NCBI GenBank assembly: GCA_949152475.1
Contig: OX424563.1
Coordinates: forward strand, 38,822,120 to 38,886,119
From: Terebella lapidaria
Lineage: Eukaryota > Annelida > Polychaeta > Terebellida > Terebellidae
Direction of reading: 5' to 3'
Length of the DNA stretch: 64,000 nucleotides
In this document: piece by piece, positions 40,131 to 54,110 of the stretch
Layout: every line of letters begins with the position of its first letter
Numbering within the stretch: the first letter of the stretch is position 1
Translations under genes and position numbers: made by a program
Notes under the pieces: model-generated
Database searches by the model: none
What the model saw: the letters and a program-made list of their open reading frames with translations, nothing else
What the model was told of the DNA's origin: nothing

Positions 40131-42355
40131 CGCTCCACCGTACGATGGACATGCTATGCTCCAGCGTACGATAGACATGTGACGCTCCACCGTACGATGG
40201 ACATGGGACGCTCCACCGTATAATGGACATGTGACGCTCCACCGTACGATGGACATGAGACGCTCCACCGTATATGGACATGTGACGCTCCACCGTACGA
40301 TGGACATGTGACGCTCCACTGTATGATGGACATGCAAAGCTCCACTGTACGATGGACATGTGACGCTCCACCGTACGATTGACATACGAGGCTCCACCGT
40401 AAGATGGACATGTGACGCTCCACTGTACAATGGACATGTGACGCTCCACCGTATGATGGACATGCAAGGCTCCACTGTACAATGGACATGGGACGCTCCA
40501 CCGAATGATGGACATGCGAGGCTCCACCATAAGATGGACATGTGACGCTCCACCGTACGATGGACATGCGACGCTCCACCGTACGATGGACATGTGACGC
40601 TCCACCGAAGGATGGACATGTGATGCTCCACCGAAGGATGGACATGCGAGGCTCCACTGTAAGATGGACATGTTATGCTCCACCGTACGATGGACATGCG
40701 ACGCTCCATCGTACGATGGACATGGGATGCTCCACCGTATGATGGACATGTGACACTCCACTGTATGATGGATATGCGATGCTCCACCGTACGATGGACA
40801 TGCGATGTTCCACCGTACGATGGACATCTGACGCTCCACCGTAGGATGGACATGTGACGCTCCACCGTACGATGGACATGGGATGCTCCATCGTACGATG
40901 GACATGTGATGCTCTACCATACGATGGACATGCTATGCTCTACCATACGATGGACATGTGACGCTCCACCGTACGATGGACATGAGACGCTCCACCGTAC
41001 GATCGACATGCGATGTTTCACAGTACGATTGACATGTGATGCTCCACTGTACGATGGACATCTAACGCTCCACCATACGATGGACATGAGATGCTCCACC
41101 GTACGATGGACATGTGACGCTCCACCGAATGATGGACATGCGAGGTTCCACCGTAAGATGGACATGTGACGCTCCACCGTACGATAGACATGCGATGCTC
41201 CACCGTACGATGGACATGTGACGCTCCACTGTACAATGGACATGTGACGCTCCACCGTATGATGGACATGCAAGGCTCCACTGTACAATGGACATGTGAC
41301 ACTCCACCGTACGATGGACATGCGACGCTCTACCGTAGGATGGACTAGCGAAGCTCCACCGTACGATGGACATGTGACGCTCCACTGTACAATGGACATG
41401 TGACGCTCCACCGTATGATGGACATGCAAGGCTCCACTGTACAATGGACATGTGACACTCCAACGTACGATGGACATGCGACGCTCTACCGTAGGATGGA
41501 CTAGCGAAGCTCCACCGTAAGATGGACATCTGACGCTCCACCGTACGATGGACATGTGATGCTCCACTGTACGATGGACATGTGACGCTCCACCGTACGA
41601 TGGACATGGGACGCTCCAATGTACGATGGACATGCGACGCTCTACCGTAGGATGGACTAGCGAAGCTCCACCGTAAGATGGACATGTGACGCTCCACAGT
41701 ACGATGGACATCTGACGCTCCACCGTACGATGGACATGTGATGCTCCACTGTACGATGGACATGTGATGCTCCACCGTACGATGGACATGGGACGCTCCA
41801 ATGTACGATGGACATGCGACGCTCCACTGTACGATGGACATGCGATGCTCCACTGTACGACGGACATGTGACGCTCCACTGTATGATGGACATGCGAGGT
41901 TCCACCGTACGATGGACATGGGATGCTCCATCGTACGATGGACATGTGACGCTCCACCGTACGATCGACATGCGATGCTCCACCGTACGATGGACATGTG
42001 ATGCTCCATCGTACGATGGACATCTGACGCTCCACCGTACGATGGACATGCTATGCTCCACCGTACGATGGACATGTGACGCTCCACCGTACGATGGACA
42101 TGGGACGCTCCACCGTACAATGGACATGTGACGCTCCATCGTACGATGGACATGTGACGCTATACTGAATGATGGACATGCGAGGCTCCACCGTAAGATG
42201 GACATGTGACGCTCCACCGTATGATGGACATGCGACGCTCAATCGTACGATGGACATGGGATGCTCCACCGTATGATGGACATGTGACGCTCCACCGTAC
42301 GATGGACATGTGACGCTCCACTGTATGATGGACATGTGACGCTCCACCGTACGAT

Positions 42356-43736
42356 GGACATGCGACGTTCCACTGTACGATGGACATGCGATGCTCCACT
42401 GTACGACGGACATGTGACGCTCCACTGTATGATGGACATGCGAGGTTCCACCGTACGATGGACATGGGATGCTCCATCGTACGATGGACATGTGACGCTC
42501 CACCGTACGATCGACATGCGATGCTCCACCGTACGATGGACATGTGATGCTCCATCGTACGATGGACATCTGACGCTCCACCGTACGATGGACATGCTAT
42601 GCTCCACCGTACGATGGACATGTGACGCTCCACCGTACGATGGACATGGGACGCTCCACCGTACAATGGACATGTGACGCTCCATCGTACGATGGACATG
42701 TGACGCTATACTGAATGATGGACATGCGAGGCTCCACCGTAAGATGGACATGTGACGCTCCACCGTATGATGGACATGCGACGCTCAATCGTACGATGGA
42801 CATGGGATGCTCCACCGTATGATGGACATGTGACGCTCCACCGTACGATGGACATGTGACGCTCCACTGTATGATGGACATGTGACGCTCCACCGTACGA
42901 TGGACATGTGACGCTCCACTGTATGATGGAAATGCAAAGCTCCACTGTACGATGGACATGTGACGCTCCACCGTACGATGGACATACGAGGCTCCATCGT
43001 AAGATGGACATGTGACGCTCCACTGTACAATGGACATGTGACGCTCCACCGTATGATGGACATGCAAGGCTCCACTGTACAATGGACATGTGACACTCCA
43101 CCGTACGATGGACATGCGACGCTCTACCGTAGGATGGACTAGCGAAGCTCCACCGTAAGATGGACATGTGACGCTCCACAGTACGATGGACATCTGACGC
43201 TCCACCGTACGATGGACATGCTATGCTCCAGCGTACGATAGACATGTGACGCTCCACCGTACGATGGACATGGGACGCTCCACCGTATAATCGACATGTG
43301 ACGCTCCACCGTACGATGGACATGAGACGCTCCACCGTATATGGACATGTGACGCTCCACCGTACGATGGACATGTGACGCTCCACTGTATGATGGACAT
43401 GCAAAGCTCCACTGTACGATGGACATGTGACGCTCCACCGTACGATGGACATACGAGGCTCCACCGTAAGATGGACATGTGACGCTCCACCGTACGATAG
43501 ACATGCGATGCTCCACCGTACGATGGACATGTGATGCTCCACTGTACAATGGACATGTGACGCTCCACCGTATGATGGACATGCAAGGCTCCAGTGTACA
43601 ATGGACATGTGACACTCCACCGTACGATGGACATGCGACGCTCTACCGTAGGATGGACTAGCGAAGCTCCACCGTAAGATGGACATGTGACGCTCCACAG
43701 TACGATGGACATCTGACGCTCCACCGTACGATGGAC
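42356..43736 (+). repeat. Higher-order block I, copy 2
   Basis: Counterpart of 32,567-33,947. Private states here are GCGACGTTCC near 42,363, CCGTATAATCGACATG near 43,287 and CTCCAGTGTAC near 43,592. Confidence 0.83.
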
Positions 43737-44042
43737 ATGTGATGCTCCACTGTACGATGGACATGTGACGCTCCACCATACGATGGACATGAGATGCTCC
43801 ACCGTACGATGGACATGCGAGGTTCCACCGTAAGATGGACATGTGACGCTCCACCGTACGATAGACATGCGATGCTCCACCGTACGATGGACATGTGATG
43901 CTCCACTGTACAATGGACATGTGACGCTCCACAGTATGATGGACATGCAAGGCTCCACTGTACAATGGACATGTGACACTCCACCGTACGATGGACATGC
44001 GACGCTCTACCGTAGGATGGACTAGCGAAGCTCCACCGTAAG

Positions 44043-44082
44043 ATGGACATGTGACGCTCCACATGGGACGTTCCACCGAATG
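44043..44082 (+). repeat. 40-bp fused double monomer, copy 6 of 6
   Basis: Same junction at 44,062/44,063. This copy alone continues GACGTTCCACCGAATG, a private C-to-T change after the junction. Confidence 0.9.
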
Positions 44083-44185
44083 ATGGACATGCGAGGCTCC
44101 ACCATAAGATGGACATGTGACGCTCCACCGTACGATGGACATGTGACGCTCCACCGAAGGATGGACATGCGAGGCTCCACTGTAA

Positions 44186-46663
44186 GATGGACATGTTACG
44201 CTCCACCGTACGATGGACATGCGACGCTCCATCGTACGATGGACATGGGATGCTCCACCGTATGATGGACATGTGACACTCCACTGTACGATGGATATGC
44301 GATGCTCCACCGTACGATGGACATGTGATGTTCCACCGTACGATGGACATCTGACGCTCCACCGTAGGATGGACATGTGACGCTCCACCGTACGATGGAC
44401 ATGTGATGCTCCACCGTACGATGGACATGGGATGCTCCATCGTACGATGGACAGGTGATGCTCCACCATACGATGGACATGCTATGCTCCACCGTACGAT
44501 GGACATTTGACGCTCCACCGTACGATGGACATGAGACGCTCCACCGTACGATCGACATGCGATGCTTCACAGTACGATTGACATGTGATGCTCCACTGTA
44601 CGATGGACATCTAACGCTCCACCATACGATGGACATGAGATGCTCCACCGTACGATGGACATGTGACGCTCCACCGAAGGATGGACATGCGAGGTTCCAC
44701 CGTAAGATGGACATGTGACGCTCCACCGTACGATAGACATGCGATGCTCCACCGTACGATGGACATGTGATGCTCCACTGTACAATGGACATGTGACGCT
44801 CCACCGTATGATGGACATGCAAGGCTCCACTGTACAATGGACATGTGACACTCCACCGTACGATGGACATGCGACGCTCTACCGTAGGATGGACTAGCGA
44901 AGCTCCACCGTAAGATGGACATGTGACGCTCCACCGTACGATGGACATCTGACGCTCCACCGTACGATGGACATGCTATGCTCCAGCGTACGATAGACAT
45001 GTGACGCTCCACCGTACGATGGACATGGGACGCTCCACCGTATAATGGACATGTGACGCTCCACTGTACGATGGACATGAGACGCTCCACCGTATATGGA
45101 CATGTGACGCTCCACCGTACGATGGACATGTGACGCTCCACTGTATGATGGACATGCAAAGCTCCACTGTACGATGGACATGTGACGCTCCACCGTACGA
45201 TGGACATACGAGGCTCCACCGTAAGATGGACATGTGACGCTCCACTGTACAATGGACATGTGACGCTCCACCGTATGATGGACATGCAAGGCTCCACTGT
45301 ACAATGGACATGGGACGCTCCACCGAATGATGGACATGCGAGGCTCCACCATAAGATGGACATGTTATGCTCCACCGTACGATGGACATGCGACGCTCCA
45401 TCGTACGATGGACATGGGATGCTCCACCGTATGATGGACATGTGACACTCCACTGTATGATGGATATGCGATGCTCCACTGTACGATGGACATGTGATGT
45501 TCCACCGTACGATGGACATCTGACGCTCCACCGTAGGATGGACATGTGACGCTCCACCGTACGATGGACATGTGATGCTCCACCGTACGATGGACATGGG
45601 ATGCTCCATCGTACGATGGACATGTGATGCTCCACCATACGATGGACATGCTATGCTCTACCATACGATGGACATGTGATGCTCCACCGTATGATGGACA
45701 TGAGACGCTCCACCGTACGATCGACATGCGATGTTTCACAGTACGATTGACATGTGATGCTCCACTGTACGATGGACATCTAACGCTCCACCATACGATG
45801 GACATGAGATGCTCCACCGTACGATGGACATGTGACGCTCCACCGAATGATGGACATGCGAGGTTCCACCGTAAGATGGACATGTGACGCTCCACCGTAC
45901 GATAGACATGCGAGGCTCCACCGTACGATGGACATGTGACGCTCCACTGTACAATGGACATGTGACGCTCCACCGTATGATGGACATGCAAGGCTCCACT
46001 GTACAATGGACATGTGACACTCCACCGTACGATGGACATGCGACGCTCTACCGTAGGATGGACTAGCGAAGCTCCACCGTACGATGGACATGTGACGCTC
46101 CACTGTACAATGGACATGTGACGCTCCACCGTATGATGGACATGCAAGGCTCCACTGTACAATGGACATGTGACACTCCACCGTACGATGGACATGCGAC
46201 GCTCTACCGTAGGATGGACTAGCGAAGCTCCACCGTAAGATGGACATCTGACGCTCCACCGTACGATGGACATGTGATGCTCCACTGTACGATGGACATG
46301 TGACGCTCCACCGTACGATGGACATGGGACGCTCCAATGTACGATGGACATGCGACGCTCCACTGTACGATGGACATGCGATGCTCCACTGTACGACGGA
46401 CATGTGACGCTCCACCTTACGATGGACATCTGACGCTCCACTGTACGATCGGCATGTGATGCTCCACTGTACAATGCACATGTGACGCTCCACCGTATGA
46501 TGGACATGCAAGGCTCCACTGTACAATGGACATGTGACACTCCACCGTACGATGGACATGCGACGCTCTACCGTAGGATGGACTAGCGAAGCTACACCGT
46601 AAGATGGACATGTGACGCTCCACAGTACGATGGACATCTGACGCTCCACCGTACGATGGACAT
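44186..46663 (+). repeat. Higher-order block J, copy 1
   Basis: About 2.48 kb matching 54,111-56,588 at a constant offset of 9,925 bp (382 monomers). Both carry the unusual GATAGACATGCGAGGCTCC unit near 45,903 and 55,828. Differences include CCGAAGG near 44,674 (CCGAATG in the other copy) and GCTACACCG near 46,590. Confidence 0.85.
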
Positions 46664-48337
46664 GTGATGCTCCACTCTACGATGGACATGTGACGCTCCA
46701 CCGTACGATGGACATGGGACGCTCCAATGTACGATGGACATGCGACGCTCCACTGTACGATGGACATGCGATGCTCCACTGTACGACGGACATGTGACGC
46801 TCCACTGTATGATGGACATGCAAGGTTCCACCGTACGATGGACATGGGATGCTCCATCGTACGATGGACATGTGACGCTCCACCGTACGATCGACATGCG
46901 ATGCTCCACCGTACGATGGACATGTGATGCTCCATCGTACGATGGACATCTGACGCTCCACCGTACGATGGACATGCTATGCTCCACCGTACGATGGACA
47001 TGTGACGCTCCACCGTACGATGGACATGGGACGCTCCACCGTACAATGGACATGTGACGCTCCATCGTACGATGGACATGTGACGCTATACTGAATGATG
47101 GACATGCGAGGCTCCACCGTAAGATGGACATGTGACGCTCCACCGTATGATGGACATGCGACGCTCAATCGTACGATGGACATGGGATGCTCCACCGTAT
47201 GATGGACATGTGACGCTCCACCGTACGATGGACATGTGACGCTCCAATGTATGATGGACATGTGACGCTCCACCATACGATGGACATGTGACGCTCCACT
47301 GTATGATGGAAATGCAAAGCTCCACTGTACGATGGACATGTGACGCTCCACCGTACGATGGACATACGAGGCTCCATCGTAAGATGGACATGTGACGCTC
47401 CACTGTACAATGGACATGTGACGCTCCACCGTATGATGGACATGCAAGGCTCCACTGTACAATGGACATGTGACACTCCACCGTACGATGGACATGCGAC
47501 GCTCTACCGTAGGATGGACTAGCGAAGCTCCACCGTAAGATGGACATGTGACGCTCCACAGTACGATGGACATCTGACGCTCCACCGTACGATGGACATG
47601 CTATTCTCCAGCGTACGATAGACATGTGACACTCCACCGTACGATGGACATGGGACGCTCCACCGTATAATGGACATGTGACGCTCCACCGTACGATGGA
47701 CATGAGACGCTCCACCGTATATGGACATGTGACGCTCCACCGTACGATGGACATGTGACGCTCCACTGTATGATGGACATGCAAAGCTCCACTGTACGAT
47801 GGACATGTGACGCTCCACCGTACGATGGACATACGAGGCTCCACCGTAAGATGGACATGTGACGCTCCACCGTACGATAGACATGCGATGCTCCACCGTA
47901 CGATGGACATGTGATGCTCCACTGTACAATGGACATGTGACGCTCCACCGTATGATGGACATGCAAGGCTCCACTGTACAATGGACATGTGACACTCCAC
48001 CGTACGATGGACATGCGACGCTCTACCGTAGGATGGACTAGCGAAGCTCCACCGTAAGATGGACATGTGACGCTCCACAGTACGATGGACATCTGACGCT
48101 CCACCGTACGATGGACATGTGATGCTCCACTGTACGATGGACATGTGACGCTCCACCGTACGATGGACATGGGACGCTCCAATGTACGATGGACATGCGA
48201 CGCTCCACTGTACGATGGACATGCGATGCTCCACTGTACGACGGACATGTGACGCTCCACTGTAGGATGGACATGCGAGGTTCCACCGTACGATGGACAT
48301 GGGATGCTCCATCGTACGATGGACATGTGACGCTCCA
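46180..48337 (+). repeat. Young tandem duplication, copy 1 (2,157 bp, 83 monomers)
   Basis: Followed directly by a second copy at an offset of 2,157 bp (83 monomers including one 25-bp unit). The two share states found nowhere else that I saw: GCTACACCGTAAG near 46,590 and 48,747, and CCACTCTACGATGG near 46,675 and 48,832. I found no difference between the copies in any stretch compared. Edges lie within a shared CTCCACCGTACGATGG and cannot be placed more finely than about one monomer. Confidence 0.88.
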
Positions 48338-50494
48338 CCGTACGATGGACATGCGACGCTCTACCGTAGGATGGACTAGCGAAGCTCCACCGTAAGATGG
48401 ACATCTGACGCTCCACCGTACGATGGACATGTGATGCTCCACTGTACGATGGACATGTGACGCTCCACCGTACGATGGACATGGGACGCTCCAATGTACG
48501 ATGGACATGCGACGCTCCACTGTACGATGGACATGCGATGCTCCACTGTACGACGGACATGTGACGCTCCACCTTACGATGGACATCTGACGCTCCACTG
48601 TACGATCGGCATGTGATGCTCCACTGTACAATGCACATGTGACGCTCCACCGTATGATGGACATGCAAGGCTCCACTGTACAATGGACATGTGACACTCC
48701 ACCGTACGATGGACATGCGACGCTCTACCGTAGGATGGACTAGCGAAGCTACACCGTAAGATGGACATGTGACGCTCCACAGTACGATGGACATCTGACG
48801 CTCCACCGTACGATGGACATGTGATGCTCCACTCTACGATGGACATGTGACGCTCCACCGTACGATGGACATGGGACGCTCCAATGTACGATGGACATGC
48901 GACGCTCCACTGTACGATGGACATGCGATGCTCCACTGTACGACGGACATGTGACGCTCCACTGTATGATGGACATGCAAGGTTCCACCGTACGATGGAC
49001 ATGGGATGCTCCATCGTACGATGGACATGTGACGCTCCACCGTACGATCGACATGCGATGCTCCACCGTACGATGGACATGTGATGCTCCATCGTACGAT
49101 GGACATCTGACGCTCCACCGTACGATGGACATGCTATGCTCCACCGTACGATGGACATGTGACGCTCCACCGTACGATGGACATGGGACGCTCCACCGTA
49201 CAATGGACATGTGACGCTCCATCGTACGATGGACATGTGACGCTATACTGAATGATGGACATGCGAGGCTCCACCGTAAGATGGACATGTGACGCTCCAC
49301 CGTATGATGGACATGCGACGCTCAATCGTACGATGGACATGGGATGCTCCACCGTATGATGGACATGTGACGCTCCACCGTACGATGGACATGTGACGCT
49401 CCAATGTATGATGGACATGTGACGCTCCACCATACGATGGACATGTGACGCTCCACTGTATGATGGAAATGCAAAGCTCCACTGTACGATGGACATGTGA
49501 CGCTCCACCGTACGATGGACATACGAGGCTCCATCGTAAGATGGACATGTGACGCTCCACTGTACAATGGACATGTGACGCTCCACCGTATGATGGACAT
49601 GCAAGGCTCCACTGTACAATGGACATGTGACACTCCACCGTACGATGGACATGCGACGCTCTACCGTAGGATGGACTAGCGAAGCTCCACCGTAAGATGG
49701 ACATGTGACGCTCCACAGTACGATGGACATCTGACGCTCCACCGTACGATGGACATGCTATTCTCCAGCGTACGATAGACATGTGACACTCCACCGTACG
49801 ATGGACATGGGACGCTCCACCGTATAATGGACATGTGACGCTCCACCGTACGATGGACATGAGACGCTCCACCGTATATGGACATGTGACGCTCCACCGT
49901 ACGATGGACATGTGACGCTCCACTGTATGATGGACATGCAAAGCTCCACTGTACGATGGACATGTGACGCTCCACCGTACGATGGACATACGAGGCTCCA
50001 CCGTAAGATGGACATGTGACGCTCCACCGTACGATAGACATGCGATGCTCCACCGTACGATGGACATGTGATGCTCCACTGTACAATGGACATGTGACGC
50101 TCCACCGTATGATGGACATGCAAGGCTCCACTGTACAATGGACATGTGACACTCCACCGTACGATGGACATGCGACGCTCTACCGTAGGATGGACTAGCG
50201 AAGCTCCACCGTAAGATGGACATGTGACGCTCCACAGTACGATGGACATCTGACGCTCCACCGTACGATGGACATGTGATGCTCCACTGTACGATGGACA
50301 TGTGACGCTCCACCGTACGATGGACATGGGACGCTCCAATGTACGATGGACATGCGACGCTCCACTGTACGATGGACATGCGATGCTCCACTGTACGACG
50401 GACATGTGACGCTCCACTGTAGGATGGACATGCGAGGTTCCACCGTACGATGGACATGGGATGCTCCATCGTACGATGGACATGTGACGCTCCA
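48338..50494 (+). repeat. Young tandem duplication, copy 2
   Basis: Counterpart of 46,180-48,337. Identity continues to about 50,509, where the array returns to the GTGACGCTATACTG context. It is probably the most recent rearrangement in the window, together with the 416-bp pair. Confidence 0.88.
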
Positions 50495-50762
50495 CCGTAC
50501 GATGGACATGTGACGCTATACTGAATGATGGACATGCGAGGCTCCACCGTAAGATGGACATGTGACGCTCCACCGTATGATGGACATGCGACGCTCAATC
50601 GTACGATGGACATGGGATGCTCCACCATATGATGGACATGTGACGCTCCACCGTACGATGGACATGTGACGCTCCACTGTATGATGTACATGTGACGCTC
50701 CACCGTACGATGGACATGTGATGCTCCACTGTATGATGGAAATGCAAAGCTCCACTGTACGA

Positions 50763-52548
50763 TGGACATGTGATGCTCCACCGTACGATGGACATACGAG
50801 GCTCCATCGTAAGATGGACATGTGACGCTCCACTGTACAATGGACATGTGACGCTCCACCGTATGATGGACATGCAAGGCTCCACTGTACAATGGACATG
50901 TGACACTCCACCGTACGATGGACATGCGACGCTCTACCGTAGGATGGACTAGCGAAGCTCCACCGTAAGATGGACATGTGACGCTCCACAGTACGATGGA
51001 CATCTGACGCTCCACCGTACGATGGACATGCTATGCTCCAGCGTACGATAGACATGTGACGCTCCACCGTACGATGGACATGGGACGCTCCACCGTATAA
51101 TGGACATGTGACGCTCCACCGTACGATGGACATGAGACGCTCCACCGTATATGGACATGTGACGCTCCACCGTACGATGGACATGTGACGCTCCACTGTA
51201 TGATGGACATGCAAAGCTCCACTGTACGATGGACATGTGACGCTCCACCGTACGATGGACATACGAGGCTCCATTGTAAGATGGACATGTGACACTCCCT
51301 GTACGATGGACATGCGACGCTCCACTGTACGATGGACATGTTACGCTCCACCGTACGATGGACATGCGACGCTCCATCGTACGATGGACATGGGATGCTC
51401 CACCGTATGATGGACATGTGACACTCCGCTGTACGATGGACATGCGACGCTCCACTGTACGATGGACATGTTACGCTCCACCGTACGATGGACATGCGAC
51501 GCTCCATCGTACGATGGACATGGGATGCACCACCGTATGATGGACATGTGACACTCCACTGTACGATGGATATGTGATGCTCCACCGTACGATGGACATG
51601 TGATGTTCCACCGTACGATGGACATCTGACGCTCCACCGTAGAATGGACATGTGACGCTCCACCGTACGATGGACATGTGATGCTCCACCGTACGATGGA
51701 CATGGGATGCTCCATCGTACGATGGACAGGTGATGCTCCACCATACGATGGACATGCTATGCTCCACCGTACGATGGACATTTGACGCTCCACCGTACGA
51801 TGGACATGAGACGCTCCACCGTACGATCGACATGCGATGCTTCACAGTACGATTGACATGTGATGCTCCACTGTACGATGGACATCTAACGCTCCACCAT
51901 ACGATGGACATGAGATGCTCCACCGTACGATGGACATGTGACGCTCCACCGAATGATGGACATGCGAGGTTCCACCGTAAGATGGACATGTGACGCTCCA
52001 TCGTACGATAGACATGTGATGCTCCACCGTACGATGGACATGTGATGCTCCACTGTACAATGGACATGTGACGCTCCACCGTATGATGGACATGCAAGGC
52101 TCCACTGTACCATGGACATGTGACACTCCACCGTACGATGGACATGCGACGCTCTACCGTAGGATGGACTAGCGAAGCTCCACCGTAAGATGGACATGTG
52201 ACGCTCCACCGTACGATGGACATCTGACGCTCCACCGTACGATGGACATGCTATGCTCCAGCGTACGATAGACATGTGACGCTCCACCGTACGATGGACA
52301 TGGGACGCTACACCATATAATGGACATGTGACGCTCCACCGTACGATGGACATGAGACGCTCCACCGTATATGGACATGTGACGCTCCACCGTACGATGG
52401 ACATGTGACGCTCCACTGTATGATGTACATGCAAAGCTCCACTGTACGATGGACATGTGACGCTCCACCGTACGATGGACATACGAGGCTCCACCGTAAG
52501 ATGGACATGTGACGCTCCACTGTACAATGGACATGTGACGCTCCACCG
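50763..52548 (+). repeat. Higher-order block K, copy 1
   Basis: About 1.79 kb matching 59,959-61,744 at a constant offset of 9,196 bp (354 monomers). Both have the rare one-base loss ACTCCCTGTAC (near 51,297 and 60,493), CTCCATTGTAAG, and two successive ACTCC(G)CTGTACG groups about 130 bp apart. Private here are GGATGCACCACCG near 51,527 and GTAGAATGG near 51,640. Confidence 0.85.
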
Positions 52549-53139
52549 TACGATGGACATGCGACGCTCTACCGTAGGATGGACTAGCGAAGCTCCACCG
52601 TAAGATGGACATGTGACGCTCCACAGTACGATGGACATCTGACGCTCCACCGTACGATGGACATGTGATGCTCCACTGTACGATGGACATGTGATGCTCC
52701 ACCGTACGATGGACATGGGACGCTCCAATGTACGATGGACATGCGACGCTCCACTGTACGATGGACATGCGATGCTCCACTGTACGACGGACATGTGACG
52801 CTCCACTGTATGATGGACATGCGAGGTTCCACCGTACGATGGACATGGGATGCTCCATCGTACGATGGACATGTGACGCTCCACCGTACGATCGACATGC
52901 GATGCTCCACCGTACGATGGACATGTGATGCTCCATCGTACGATGGACATCTGACGCTCCACCGTACGATGGACATGCTATGCTCCACCGTACGATGGAC
53001 ATGTGACGCTCCACCGTACGATGGACATGGGACGCTCCACCGTACAATGGACATGTGACGCTCCATCGTACGATGGACATGTGACGCTATACTGAATGAT
53101 GGACATGCGAGGCTCCACCGTAAGATGGACATGTGACAC

Positions 53140-53410
53140 TCCACCGTATGATGGACATGCGACGCTCAATCGTACGATGGACATGGGATGCTCCACCGTA
53201 TGATGGACATGTGACGCTCCACCGTACGATGGACATGTGACGCTCCACTGTATGATGGACATGTGACGCTCCACCGTACGATGGACATGCGACGCTCAAT
53301 CGTACGATGGACATGGGATGCTCCACCGTATGATGGACATGTGACGCTCCACCGTACGATGGACATGTGACGCTCCACTGTATGATGGACATGTGACGCT
53401 CCACCGTACG
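53140..53410 (+). repeat. Local tandem duplication of five monomers (130 bp)
   Basis: The group GCGACGCTCAATCG, GGGATGC, GTGACGC, GTGACGC with CTGTATG, GTGACGC appears twice in a row, with CTCAATCG near 53,164 and 53,286-53,294. Elsewhere in the window the group occurs once before GGAAATGCAAAGC. This is a small, recent unequal exchange. Confidence 0.75.
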
Positions 53411-54110
53411 ATGGACATGTGACGCTCCACTGTATGATGGAAATGCAAAGCTCCACTGTACGATGGACATGTGACGCTCCACCGTACGATGGACATACGA
53501 GGCTCCATCGTAAGATGGACATGTGACGCTCCACTGTACAATGGACATGTGACGCTCCACCGTATGATGGACATGCAAGGCTCCACTGTACAATGGACAT
53601 GTGACACTCCACCGTACGATGGACATGCGACGCTCTACCGTAGGATGGACTAGCGAAGCTCCACCGTAAGATGGACATGTGACGCTCCACAGTACGATGG
53701 ACATCTGACGCTCCACCGTACGATGGACATGCTATGCTCCAGCGTACGATAGACATGTGACGCTCCACCGTACGATGGACATGGGACGCTCCACCGTATA
53801 ATGGACATGTGACGCTCCACCGTACGATGGACATGAGACGCTCCACCGTATATGGACATGTGACGCTCCACCGTACGATGGACATGTGACGCTCCACTGT
53901 ATGATGGACATGCAAAGCTCCACTGTACGATGGACATGTGACGCTCCACCGTACGATGGACATACGAGGCTCCACCGTAAGATGGACATGTTACGCTCCA
54001 CCGTACGATGGACATGCGACGCTCCATTGTACGATGGACATGGGATGCTCCACCGTATGATGGATATGTGACACTCCGCTGTACGATGGACATGCGACGC
54101 TCCACTGTAC

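Larger units (their letters stand above)
40131..44185 (+). repeat. Mosaic satellite segment between named blocks
   Basis: Only satellite monomers. The part near 40,150-40,740 resembles 2,000-2,500 and 34,100-34,560. The part near 41,000-41,900 resembles 5,900-7,400 but with a cassette inserted early (tag near 41,657). 42,356-43,736 is block I copy 2, and fused double monomer copy 6 lies at 44,043-44,082. No gene is visible. Confidence 0.72.
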
